Shown here in pieces: positions 34,119 through 41,431 of a stretch of DNA of 55,773 nt (position 1 is the stretch's first letter; the number at the start of each line of letters is the position of its first letter). Position numbers and translations under genes: made by a program. This DNA comes from an uncultured Clostridia bacterium. GTDB taxonomy: Bacteria > Bacillota > Clostridia > Christensenellales > Aristaeellaceae. The notes under the pieces are model-generated. The model saw only the letters and a program-made list of their open reading frames with translations. It did no database searches and was not told where the DNA came from. The stretch covers positions 1 to 55,773 of the forward strand of contig CAMOVR010000007.1 of the NCBI GenBank assembly GCA_946627565.1. Reading direction: 5' to 3'.

Positions 34119-34147
34119 AGTATATCAGAGATTAACATAAATGGCAA
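34119..34147 (-). promoter_or_regulatory. Promoter of hicAB
   Basis: Minus-strand TTGCCA (34142-34147), 17-base spacer, TATACT (34119-34124) with TGA before the -10 (extended). Confidence 0.8.
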
Positions 34148-34161
34148 CTAGATTTAGTTGC
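34144..34161. promoter_or_regulatory. Palindrome overlapping the hicAB -35, candidate HicB operator
   Basis: Perfect inverted repeat GCAACTA / TAGTTGC with a four-base centre; it overlaps the last bases of the -35, where an autorepressor would block RNA polymerase. Confidence 0.55.
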
Positions 34162-34375
34162 AAATCCAAAATGGATTTTTTATCAGTCTTACGGTATCGA
34201 ATGTGATAAGAGTATATGAACAAGACAGCTGACAGAAAAAACGCCCTAAGCAGGCAACATGTAAGCAAATCACACAGTTTGGGGGCATGATATGGCCGTA
34301 TATTGCTGTGACATATGGCCAATTCATCAAAATCGAGGACGGTGTCCTCATGATCGGAGGCGATTAAGTGCCTGA

Positions 34376-34629
34376 ATCCATAGCATAAAGCATAAGCCTA
34401 AACATCGAGCAGGTCGTCCGGTTGGATCAAAGAACAAGAAAGCCATTGAAAAGGAAGCGAAAATGGCTGAACTTGGGGTTGTTCCAGTCAAGCAGAAAAG
34501 AGGACGCCCCCTTGGATCAAAAGATAAGCAGCCACGTACGAGAAGATGGAGGAAAAAACCAATAGCAGACTGAAAGAATACAGCGCTAAAATGCGTGCCG
34601 AATACTATGGCAACAGAATAAATTGCTAA
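34376..34629 (+). pseudogene. Disrupted gene with repeated AT-hook-like GRP motifs
   Basis: One frame (34376-34573) encodes HRAGRPVGSKNKK and KRGRPLGSKDKQPRT, two AT-hook-like repeats. After RT the sensible continuation lies in another frame (EKMEEKTNSRLKEYSAKMRAEYYGN, to TAA at 34627-34629), implying a single-base change that broke the gene. No start codon or ribosome site is convincing. Such basic GRPxGSK tails occur in transposases and small DNA-binding proteins, so this may be the remnant of the element's mobility gene. The rest of 34162-34375 contains only short open frames (for example MNKTADRKNALSRQ from 34216) without support. Confidence 0.45.
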
Positions 34630-34685
34630 AATGTTGAGCGGTGAAAACCAGAAGAATTATTGTCGCATAAATGTTTTTAAGTGAA

Positions 34686-34725
34686 TGTAGCTACAAATAT
34701 ACCCGGGAATACAGGTTAAAGGGAG
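34686..34725 (-). repeat. Right terminal inverted repeat
   Basis: Complement of the left repeat with three substitutions; reads TGTAGCTACAAATATACCCG at its inner side and ends GGTTAAAGGGAG. Followed by CCA, the same three bases that precede the left repeat. Confidence 0.88.
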
Positions 34726-34776
34726 CCATGTACGCGCCCGTGCTTCCCTCCGGGAGCAAATGAAAAAGAGAAAACG

Positions 34777-34807
34777 AAAACGGAGCTGATGCATTCAGCC
34801 CCGTTTT
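34777..34807 (-). terminator. Terminator of the uxuA-uxuB-gntR operon
   Basis: On the minus strand AAAACGGGGCTGA / TCAGCTCCGTTTT (13 positions, one mismatch) with a five-base loop, then CGTTTTCTC; three bases past the gntR stop. Confidence 0.85.
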
Positions 34808-34809
34808 GT

Positions 34810-35496
34810 TTACGTCTTGGCAAAATATGCCGGAGGATACAGACTCCTCAGTTCCTTTTCATCCAGCTGCACATAGGACAGGTGTCTTAGCACGGTCCGG
34901 TCCGCCTTTTTTGTGTCTCCGCATAAAATGGCCTCCAGCAGTTCCGCATGGTCGTCCCGGTTCCGGCTCCTGTTCTCCCCGGTTTTTGCCGCCATATGGC
35001 GGACCCGGTCAAAATGTGCCGTCATGGAGTTCATCATGTCATAGGAGATTTCCTTGCGGGCCTCCTGAAAAAGCAGATGGTGGAACTCATTGTCTGCCTG
35101 GAAAAAGTCCGAAGGATCCTCCTGGGCGATATACAGGTCCTGATGGCGCAGATTGTCCTCCAGCCTGCGCCTGCCCTCTTCGGACAGGGAACCGCACAGC
35201 AGTTCCGCCACCGCCCTTTCCAGCGCCAGGCGCAGGAAACGTGCTTCCTCCACAAGGGCATAATCAATCAGGGAGACGCGGCTTCCCCTCTGCGGATAGA
35301 TTTCCACCAGGCGGACGGCGCTGAGCTCCTGAAGTGCCTCCCGCACAGGCGTCCTGCTCAGATCCAGGGAAGCGGCCAGTTCATTTTCACTGATCCAGCT
35401 GCCCGGCTCCAGCTTCAGGTGGACAATCCTGCTGCGGATGATCCGCAGAGCATACTGTCTTCCTGTCTCCCTGATTTCTCTGGCTGTCTGGATCAA
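34810..35496 (-). CDS. GntR-family regulator (FadR subfamily, FCD domain)
   Basis: 228 aa. The winged helix-turn-helix at residues about 10-75 contains ISENELAASLDLSRTPVREALQEL and the wing GSRVSLID; the C-terminal all-helical FCD ligand domain has the metal-binding pattern with DNEFHHLLF, HFDRVRH and DDHAELLEAI. The last gene of the uxu operon, starting with TTG overlapping the uxuB stop (TTGA). It likely represses its own operon and is released by a hexuronate intermediate, as UxuR/ExuR-like regulators do; a candidate operator is at 38268-38287. Confidence 0.88.
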   Translation of the reverse strand: MIQTAREIRETGRQYALRIIRSRIVHLKLEPGSWISENELAASLDLSRTPVREALQELSAVRLVEIYPQRGSRVSLIDYALVEEARFLRLALERAVAELLCGSLSEEGRRRLEDNLRHQDLYIAQEDPSDFFQADNEFHHLLFQEARKEISYDMMNSMTAHFDRVRHMAAKTGENRSRNRDDHAELLEAILCGDTKKADRTVLRHLSYVQLDEKELRSLYPPAYFAKT

Positions 35497-37112
35497 TCCT
35501 CTGCCCTTTTAAGGGTCTTCAGCAGTTTCCGTACACTTCCCGGGCCTTCCAGCATACTCCGGAAGTCCTCAGCCACCCGGTCCGCAAGGCCTATGGCCTT
35601 CAGGTCCACCGCAAAGAGATTTGTGTTGGAAAGCAGCTCGTCCAGTGCCCTGTCGCCGCTGTGCCTGTCGCCCAGACGGACATCCTTCAGGGTTTCCTGA
35701 AGGGTTTTCAGCATGGGATCGCTGCTGACTTCCATCTTTTCGCCCTTGTCATCCAGGCCGATCAGATACCGCAGCCAGCCCGCCAGCGCCATGGGGATGG
35801 CCTGGAGCTTTTCCGGATGCATGTTCAGCGCCACATAGCTCTTCAGGGTTTCGCCAAAGCGCACCGGCACCTTCTGGCTGGTATCCGTGGCGATGCGCTG
35901 GGGCGTATCCGGCATGAAGGGATTGGGCAGACGCCTGTTCACCACTTCATCGATAAAGGCCCTGGGGGAGATAATCCCGGGATCGGTCACCACTGGCAGC
36001 CCTTCCACATAGCCGATATTCCGGATCAGGTTTACCAGATCCTCATCGTGCATTTCGTCGCAGATCCTGGTATAACCCAGCATGCAGCCGTACACGGCCA
36101 GAGCCGTGTGCAGCGGATTTAAGCAGGTGGTAACCTTCATCCGCTCCGTATCATTGACGGTGTTGCGGTCCGTCATGTACACGCCGGCCTTTTCAAGTGC
36201 CGGTCGGCCGTTGGGGAAACGGTCCTCCACCACCAGATACTGGGCTTCCTCCGCGTTGACAAAGGGAGCGATATAGGTGCCCCTGCCGGTGACAATGGGC
36301 TCCGTATCCTCCACGCCCAGCGCTGCAACCTGCGCTGCGATGTCCGGGTGCGGCCGGGGCGTGATCTTGTCGATCATGCTCCAGGGGAAGGATACCTTTT
36401 CCTCGTCCTTCAGCCAGTCAAGGAAGGCTGCAGACACAAGGCCCTTCTCCAGCCATTTTTCAGCCATGCCCACCACGCCGGCCTTCAGCTTCTCGCCGTT
36501 GTGGGAGCAGTTGTCCATGGAGACCACCGCAATGGGTGTCCCGCCGGCGTTAAAGCGTTCCAGGAGCAGGGAGGCGGTCACCGCCATGGCGTGCCTGGGG
36601 CCGGAGGGGCCCCGTTTGGCATCTTCTGCCGCCAGGGGGAGAAGGTTCCCGTCCATGCCATACAGCGCATAGCCCTTTTCCGTGATGGTGTAGCTGACCA
36701 TCTGCAGGGAAGGATTGCGGAAGATCTTCTTCAGTGTCTCCCAGGCTTCCGCATCCCCGCTGTCGGCCTTGACGCCTTTAGCGATGCTGGCAATGACAGC
36801 CTTGTCGGTGCTTCCGTCACCGTGCAGCGTAACGCCCAGGGTCAGGCTGTCATAGGGCCTGTAGATCCTGTCGATGATTTCCATGTCAAAGGTTTCCGCT
36901 GCCACAATACCGGCTTTTGCCAGTCCCTCATCCAGCAGCTTCTGCTGCAGGGATGCGATAAAGATCCGGAAAATATTGCCGGCGCCAAAATGCAGCCAAA
37001 CCGGATGTTCTTCCGTTTCCCGGAGCATGGCAGGAATATCCTGCTGAGGGAGACGGATGCCCGCCTGGGCCCAGGCCTGCCTGTCCTGGAGTCCCTGATA
37101 TGTCAGTTTCAT
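35493..37112 (-). CDS. uxuB: D-fructuronate reductase / mannitol dehydrogenase-family protein (UxuB)
   Basis: 539 aa, NAD-dependent oxidoreductase of the polyol dehydrogenase family that interconverts fructuronate and mannonate. The N-terminal Rossmann region includes HFGAGNIFRIFIA; the family signature with the catalytic Lys is in TNTVNDTERMKVTTCLNPLHTALA-like text (MKVTTCLNPLH), and VSMDNCSHNGEKL matches the conserved D-N motif. AAGGAG stands seven bases before the ATG, eleven bases after uxuA. Together with UxuA it makes a fructuronate to 2-keto-3-deoxygluconate route. Confidence 0.9.
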   Translation of the reverse strand: MKLTYQGLQDRQAWAQAGIRLPQQDIPAMLRETEEHPVWLHFGAGNIFRIFIASLQQKLLDEGLAKAGIVAAETFDMEIIDRIYRPYDSLTLGVTLHGDGSTDKAVIASIAKGVKADSGDAEAWETLKKIFRNPSLQMVSYTITEKGYALYGMDGNLLPLAAEDAKRGPSGPRHAMAVTASLLLERFNAGGTPIAVVSMDNCSHNGEKLKAGVVGMAEKWLEKGLVSAAFLDWLKDEEKVSFPWSMIDKITPRPHPDIAAQVAALGVEDTEPIVTGRGTYIAPFVNAEEAQYLVVEDRFPNGRPALEKAGVYMTDRNTVNDTERMKVTTCLNPLHTALAVYGCMLGYTRICDEMHDEDLVNLIRNIGYVEGLPVVTDPGIISPRAFIDEVVNRRLPNPFMPDTPQRIATDTSQKVPVRFGETLKSYVALNMHPEKLQAIPMALAGWLRYLIGLDDKGEKMEVSSDPMLKTLQETLKDVRLGDRHSGDRALDELLSNTNLFAVDLKAIGLADRVAEDFRSMLEGPGSVRKLLKTLKRAED

Positions 37113-37123
37113 GACGCTTCTCC

Positions 37124-38194
37124 TTATTCTCCCCGTTCAATGGCTTCCCAGAGGCCGTTGAGGTAGGCTGCGCCCAGGGCACGGTCATACAGGCCATAGC
37201 CGGGCCTTCCCTGTTCATCCCAGATCATGCGGCCGTGGTCAGGACGGATGTAGGTATCGGGGCACACATCATGGATGGCCTTCATGATGGCATACATATC
37301 CAGATCGCCGGTGCTGGACAGGTGGGCGGCTTCACGGAAGTGATGGTATCCCAGATACTTCACATTGCGCACGTGCATGGCGCCGATGCGGTTCATCTCG
37401 CCGAAATGACGGATGATGGCCGGAATGTCGTTTTCGGGGTTGGATCCCAGGGAACCGGTGCACAAGCACAGGGTGTTGGCGGGGCTGTCATGCAGCTTCA
37501 CCATTTTGTCAAAATCTTCCTGGCTGTGGGTAATGCGGGGCAGACCGAAAATGGGCCATGCGGGATCGTCCGGATGGCAGGCCATGCGCACGCCGACTTC
37601 CTCGCACACCGGTACCACGGCGTCCAGGAAGTACTTGAAGTTGACCCGCAGGTCGTCCCCGGTCATGCCTTCATACTGCTTGAGGGTCGTCTCCAGCAGA
37701 GCCAGACGTTCGGGTTCCCAGCCGGGCAGGGTAAAGCCCTTGGAGTCTTCCGCCGTGCGGCGCACGATTTCGAGCGGGCCCATCTCGCCCAGGTCCTTCT
37801 CGTCAAAATAGAGGCTGTTGGATCCGTCCTCAGGAATGACCCGGGCCAGGTCCGTGCGCAGCCAGTCAAAGACGGGCATAAAGTTGTACACAATCACCTT
37901 GACGCCGTGCTTGGCCAGGCGGCGGATGGTGGTGATATAGTTTTCAATGTATTCATCCCTGCTGGGAAGACCCAGCTTGATATCCTCGTGCACATTGACG
38001 CTTTCAATGACTTCCAGTTCCAGACCGGCATCATTGACTTCCTTCACCAGGGCAGCAATATCCTCCTCTGCCCAGGCAACCCCCGCAGGGCGGTCCAGAA
38101 GACCCATAAGCCCCGTCATACCGGGAATCTGCTTGACATACTTCAGCGGAATCGGATCAGACTGACTGCCATACCAACGAAATGTCATTTTCAT
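37124..38194 (-). CDS. uxuA: Mannonate dehydratase (UxuA)
   Basis: 356 aa TIM-barrel enzyme that dehydrates D-mannonate to 2-keto-3-deoxygluconate. The N-terminus [23 protein letters not shown], the barrel motifs [18 protein letters not shown] and [18 protein letters not shown], and the metal-binding ending [10 protein letters not shown] ... [11 protein letters not shown] are diagnostic. The start is ATG at 38194 preceded by AGGGG. First gene of the uxu operon. Hexuronates come from pectin or glucuronoxylan, consistent with the adjacent arabinan locus. Confidence 0.95.
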   Translation of the reverse strand: MKMTFRWYGSQSDPIPLKYVKQIPGMTGLMGLLDRPAGVAWAEEDIAALVKEVNDAGLELEVIESVNVHEDIKLGLPSRDEYIENYITTIRRLAKHGVKVIVYNFMPVFDWLRTDLARVIPEDGSNSLYFDEKDLGEMGPLEIVRRTAEDSKGFTLPGWEPERLALLETTLKQYEGMTGDDLRVNFKYFLDAVVPVCEEVGVRMACHPDDPAWPIFGLPRITHSQEDFDKMVKLHDSPANTLCLCTGSLGSNPENDIPAIIRHFGEMNRIGAMHVRNVKYLGYHHFREAAHLSSTGDLDMYAIMKAIHDVCPDTYIRPDHGRMIWDEQGRPGYGLYDRALGAAYLNGLWEAIERGE

Positions 38195-38267
38195 AATGAT
38201 GCACCCCTGCGTTTTAATTTCTTTTGTCCTTTTTGGGGACATAGCTATCCTATCACAACATGTCCAT

Positions 38268-38287
38268 CTGGTCCACTAGTATACCAG
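38268..38287. promoter_or_regulatory. Candidate GntR-type operator upstream of uxuA
   Basis: CTGGT-N10-ACCAG inverted repeat with CTAG at its centre, about 75 bases upstream of the uxuA start. TGGT/ACCA half-sites are typical of FadR-subfamily GntR regulators, and the only such regulator here is encoded in the same operon. No strong -35/-10 pair is evident; TATACT inside the repeat could be the -10. Confidence 0.5.
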
Positions 38288-38374
38288 TAGAATAATCTGC
38301 TTTGGCTCTGTGCATATTGTATATATGTTAATTTTCAAACACGGCCATAAAGGCCCCGGCGGGAACAGAAAACA

Positions 38375-38397
38375 GGGAGGACGCTTCCGTTCCTCCC
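38375..38397 (-). terminator. Terminator after the GH51 gene
   Basis: On the minus strand GGGAGGA / TCCTCCC stem with a nine-base loop, followed by TGTTTTCTGTT; 12 bases past the GH51 stop. Confidence 0.7.
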
Positions 38398-38408
38398 CGT
38401 ATCTGTGC

Positions 38409-40358
38409 TTATATCTCCGGCACAAGCCGGACCACCAGAAGGCTCCACGGCGGCAGTTCCACACTGCCTGTCCCGTTTTCTGTCCGGATGCTGATCTCCT
38501 CCGGCGCCACCTTTTCCGGTTTTGCGAAGGAATTCACGTGATTCTTTTCCCCGCTGAGCATCAGGCCCTTCCCGGACATGTTTCCGGAAAACGCTGTCTG
38601 AATGGTCAGAGGGACAGTGTTTTCAGAGAGGTTCACCACCTTCACCTGAATTTCCTCCCCGCTTCCCGTCACCGACTGGAACAGGTCCCCGTCACAGGCG
38701 CTTTCCAGCAGCACGTCTCCCCTGTGTTCCGAGAAAAGTTTCTGCACATAGTAGCTGGGGGTACCAAAAACGGAATCATCGTCAAACCAGATCAGGTCGG
38801 GCGTCCAGTCCACGCTGCCCTCCCTGGCCAGCAGCGGTGCATAGCAGCTCATCACCACAACATCGCTGTTTTTTTCCAGTCCCGTCATATACGCGGCCTC
38901 GCACAGGGCTGCATACAGCGTCCCGGGCCTGCGGTTTCCCTGAACCGGTTCATGGGCGGCAAACTCGCCCAGAAACACCTTTGTGGTTCTGGGATAATTG
39001 TCATAGCGCTGAACATGGGACGGGAACCAGCTGCTGTCCATATAGTAGTGCTCGTCCACCAGATCCTCCGGAAAGAACCTGCGGATCTGTGCCCAGCTGT
39101 CCCGGATCAGATTTCCCTCCGCCACCGGACCTGCGGCCACGATGCAGGTGATATACGGATAGACCTCCTTCACCCTGTCTGAGAGCACCTCATACCGGGA
39201 AAAATAGGCGCTGCCCCAGTTTTCATTGCCTATGGCCACAAACCGGAGATCAAAGGGCTGCGGATGCCCCATGGATGCCCGCACGCTTCCCCAGGCTGTA
39301 TCCTTATCCCCTGTGGCAAACTCGATCAGGTCCAGGATATCCTGCGCATAAGCCTTTGTCTCATCCATGGTCAGGGGCGGGTCCTTCACATCCCTTGCCT
39401 GACACAGCAGGCCTGCATGGACCACCGGCACCGGCAGTGCCCCAAGTTCCTCACACAGGCAGAAATACTCATAGAATCCCACGCCCATGGTCTGCATGCC
39501 GCCCCAGGTATTGGCAATCTCCCGGCGCTTCTCCACGCTGCCCACCGACTGTTTCCAGTCATAGGCGTTTTCCCGCACATAGGTGCCTTCCACCACGCAG
39601 CCGCCCGGGAAACGCAGAAAAGAGGGATGGAGACTTGAAAGCATATCAAACAGGTCCTGCCTTATGCCCCCGCCGGGCCAGTCCTTTCCCACACGGCGGG
39701 ACGGCATGAGGGATACCATATCGATATCTACCGCGCCCTTCCCTGCCGCGGTCACGGCAAGCACAGCCCCCGCGGACTCGCTGGCGGTGATGACGGCCTC
39801 AACCTTTCTCCATTCTTCCGTGACGCTGAACACGGGGGCTTCCGTACACAGGCTGTTGCCCGCCACATCCCGCAGTGCCACTTCCACGGCCGCTTCCTGA
39901 GCAGCCTCCTCATCTCCCCGCACCCACAGGGACACGTCATACGATTCCCCCTGGGTAACGGCGATGCCGCCCCGCAGGGCGTTGCCGCCAAAGCCCTGGT
40001 TCTGAAGCCGCATCAGGCCTCCGCTTTCCAGCTCCACATGAAGGTACGTGGGGTTGTTTTCATGAATCGGTGAAATATCTTCCAGAACCGCCGTGGCATT
40101 TTTCTGCAGGCCGGTCCGCCATGCCTCCCAGTGGTCTGCATGGCCGGGGTTCCACAGGTTCTGGTTTTCAAAGGATCGGTTCCTTAAAAGTTCCGCATAC
40201 AGTCCCCCGTCCACCGCACAGTTGATGTCCTCAAGAAACAGTCCGTACAGGGTGGGGCTGACCGGATGCACGGCCTCACTGCCGATTATGAGTGTTTCAC
40301 CCGCGGAAAGAACCGGAAGCAGCATCAGCACCAGCATCACTGCCAGAAGTCGTTTCAC
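38409..40358 (-). CDS. Exported GH51 alpha-L-arabinofuranosidase
   Basis: 649 aa. The best start is GTG at 40358 (AAAGGAG nine bases before), giving a clean signal peptide MKRLLAVMLVLMLLPVLSAG. GH51 hallmarks: YGLFLEDINCAVDGGLYAEL near the N-terminus, acid/base Glu379 in IGNENWGS and nucleophile Glu465 in FLGEFAAHE; the C-terminal beta-sandwich (NLSENTVPL) follows. Residues about 85-225 look like an inserted carbohydrate-binding module of the CBM4/9 kind. It removes arabinose side chains from arabinan or arabinoxylan. Most GH51 enzymes are cytoplasmic, so export is notable. The start lies inside the upstream regulator gene (62-base overlap). Confidence 0.9.
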   Translation of the reverse strand: MKRLLAVMLVLMLLPVLSAGETLIIGSEAVHPVSPTLYGLFLEDINCAVDGGLYAELLRNRSFENQNLWNPGHADHWEAWRTGLQKNATAVLEDISPIHENNPTYLHVELESGGLMRLQNQGFGGNALRGGIAVTQGESYDVSLWVRGDEEAAQEAAVEVALRDVAGNSLCTEAPVFSVTEEWRKVEAVITASESAGAVLAVTAAGKGAVDIDMVSLMPSRRVGKDWPGGGIRQDLFDMLSSLHPSFLRFPGGCVVEGTYVRENAYDWKQSVGSVEKRREIANTWGGMQTMGVGFYEYFCLCEELGALPVPVVHAGLLCQARDVKDPPLTMDETKAYAQDILDLIEFATGDKDTAWGSVRASMGHPQPFDLRFVAIGNENWGSAYFSRYEVLSDRVKEVYPYITCIVAAGPVAEGNLIRDSWAQIRRFFPEDLVDEHYYMDSSWFPSHVQRYDNYPRTTKVFLGEFAAHEPVQGNRRPGTLYAALCEAAYMTGLEKNSDVVVMSCYAPLLAREGSVDWTPDLIWFDDDSVFGTPSYYVQKLFSEHRGDVLLESACDGDLFQSVTGSGEEIQVKVVNLSENTVPLTIQTAFSGNMSGKGLMLSGEKNHVNSFAKPEKVAPEEISIRTENGTGSVELPPWSLLVVRLVPEI

Positions 40359-41277
40359 CGCTGTCATCTCCTTTGTAATGCATGCGCATCCTGATATCCT
40401 GGGGATAGTTGCCAAAACCCTGGCCGAACAGCGTTACACCGCCCACATGACCCGCTGTATCGGGCACCTCGATGCGGAAAGCGATGGCCCTTCCTGCTCT
40501 GATATGGACATCCCGTATGGTCACATTGCTGATGCGCCCGCCGTCCATGAAGGTACCCTGGTCATTGATGGACAGCAGTTTGTACAGTCCATGCTGATTC
40601 CAGTTGGGGAACCACCAGGGCGGATTATAGATGCCCGGAATCCTTCCGAAATCCCCTGGGCTGGTCCAGAAACCCAGATGCACACCATTGAGGCTGAAGT
40701 GCACATCACTGGGCCAGTTTTCCTGCACGCCCGGCGCTTCTGAGGACAGTTCCATGGAGATCTGGAGTTCCAGCGGAATCTGTCCTTCCTTCAGGAAGCA
40801 GGGCAGCATATATTCCACATAGCCGGATGAGAACCAGAGTATTTTGGCATTGGTCCTCTCCATATCCGCAAAAACGGAGGGTACATCCACTTTGCCGATG
40901 ATATGTTCCGGCGTACACAGACCGCATGTGGGCTTCACCTCATAGTTTGTGTAGGCGCCCACCCCGATCTCCGTCTCATACATATTGCCGGTCATGGAAA
41001 GTTCCGGTCCTGAAACCATCAGCCCGGAGACTTCCGCCTTGCAGATTTTAAGCGTTCCATGCCTTCCCTCCGCCATGGCAATACTGATCAGGCCGCACTC
41101 CTGCATCATACGGATGTGGGGCGTCAGTGCCCCGGGGGTTATGGCCAGCCGCTCCGAGATGGCCGTCAGGCTCATGGGGCCTTCTGTCTGAAGGAGTTCA
41201 AGAATCATGATCCGGGTTTCGGAGGACAGTGCCTTGAAGATGGGCAGACCGTCCCTGTAGGAAGGTATTTTCAGCAT
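40297..41277 (-). CDS. ArsR-type HTH regulator with a large C-terminal domain
   Basis: 326 aa, about three times a normal ArsR protein. Residues 1-75 form a winged helix: IFKALSSETRIMILELLQ, then SLTAISERLAITPGALTPHIRMMQECGLI. The remaining ~250 residues are beta-rich with tryptophan-dense text (NPPWWFPNWNQHGLYKLL), a CGLC pair and a Ser/Gly/Asp-rich tail. No metal site is evident, so it probably senses a carbohydrate or its derivative; this is inference from context. ATG at 41277 is preferred (AGAGGTG six bases before); GTG at 41286 is the alternative. It follows the binding protein terminator and overlaps the GH51 gene. Confidence 0.75.
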   Translation of the reverse strand: MLKIPSYRDGLPIFKALSSETRIMILELLQTEGPMSLTAISERLAITPGALTPHIRMMQECGLISIAMAEGRHGTLKICKAEVSGLMVSGPELSMTGNMYETEIGVGAYTNYEVKPTCGLCTPEHIIGKVDVPSVFADMERTNAKILWFSSGYVEYMLPCFLKEGQIPLELQISMELSSEAPGVQENWPSDVHFSLNGVHLGFWTSPGDFGRIPGIYNPPWWFPNWNQHGLYKLLSINDQGTFMDGGRISNVTIRDVHIRAGRAIAFRIEVPDTAGHVGGVTLFGQGFGNYPQDIRMRMHYKGDDSGETTSGSDAGADAASGSFRG

Positions 41278-41374
41278 TTTCTTCACCTCTGCTTCCGCCC
41301 TTTTATTCGGGGCGGAGAATGGGATTCCCGCACAAACCCGGCAGTGCCTGCAGCAGGCAGCTTAAAAATCAACA

Positions 41375-41411
41375 GGGAGCGCCGGGTGAAATACATCAGC
41401 CCGGCGCTCCC
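41375..41411 (-). terminator. Hairpin after the second binding protein gene
   Basis: Perfect 12-bp stem GGGAGCGCCGGG / CCCGGCGCTCCC with a 13-base loop; on the minus strand followed by TGTTGATTTTTAAG. It separates the importer operon from the regulator-GH51 pair. Confidence 0.85.
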
Positions 41412-41431
41412 CTGCTTACTTGGTGTGCGAC

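Larger units (their letters stand above)
33080..34725. mobile_element. TIR-bounded element carrying hicAB, no intact transposase
   Basis: 1646 bp bounded by 40-bp inverted repeats (33080-33119 and 34686-34725), with CCA directly on both outer sides (33077-33079 and 34726-34728) as a possible 3-bp target duplication. The interior is visibly AT-richer than the flanks. It holds a 97-aa open frame, a hicAB cassette with its own promoter and terminator, and a disrupted AT-hook-like gene. No DDE transposase frame remains, so it is a decayed insertion sequence or a non-autonomous transposon moved in trans. Family unknown. Confidence 0.7.
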
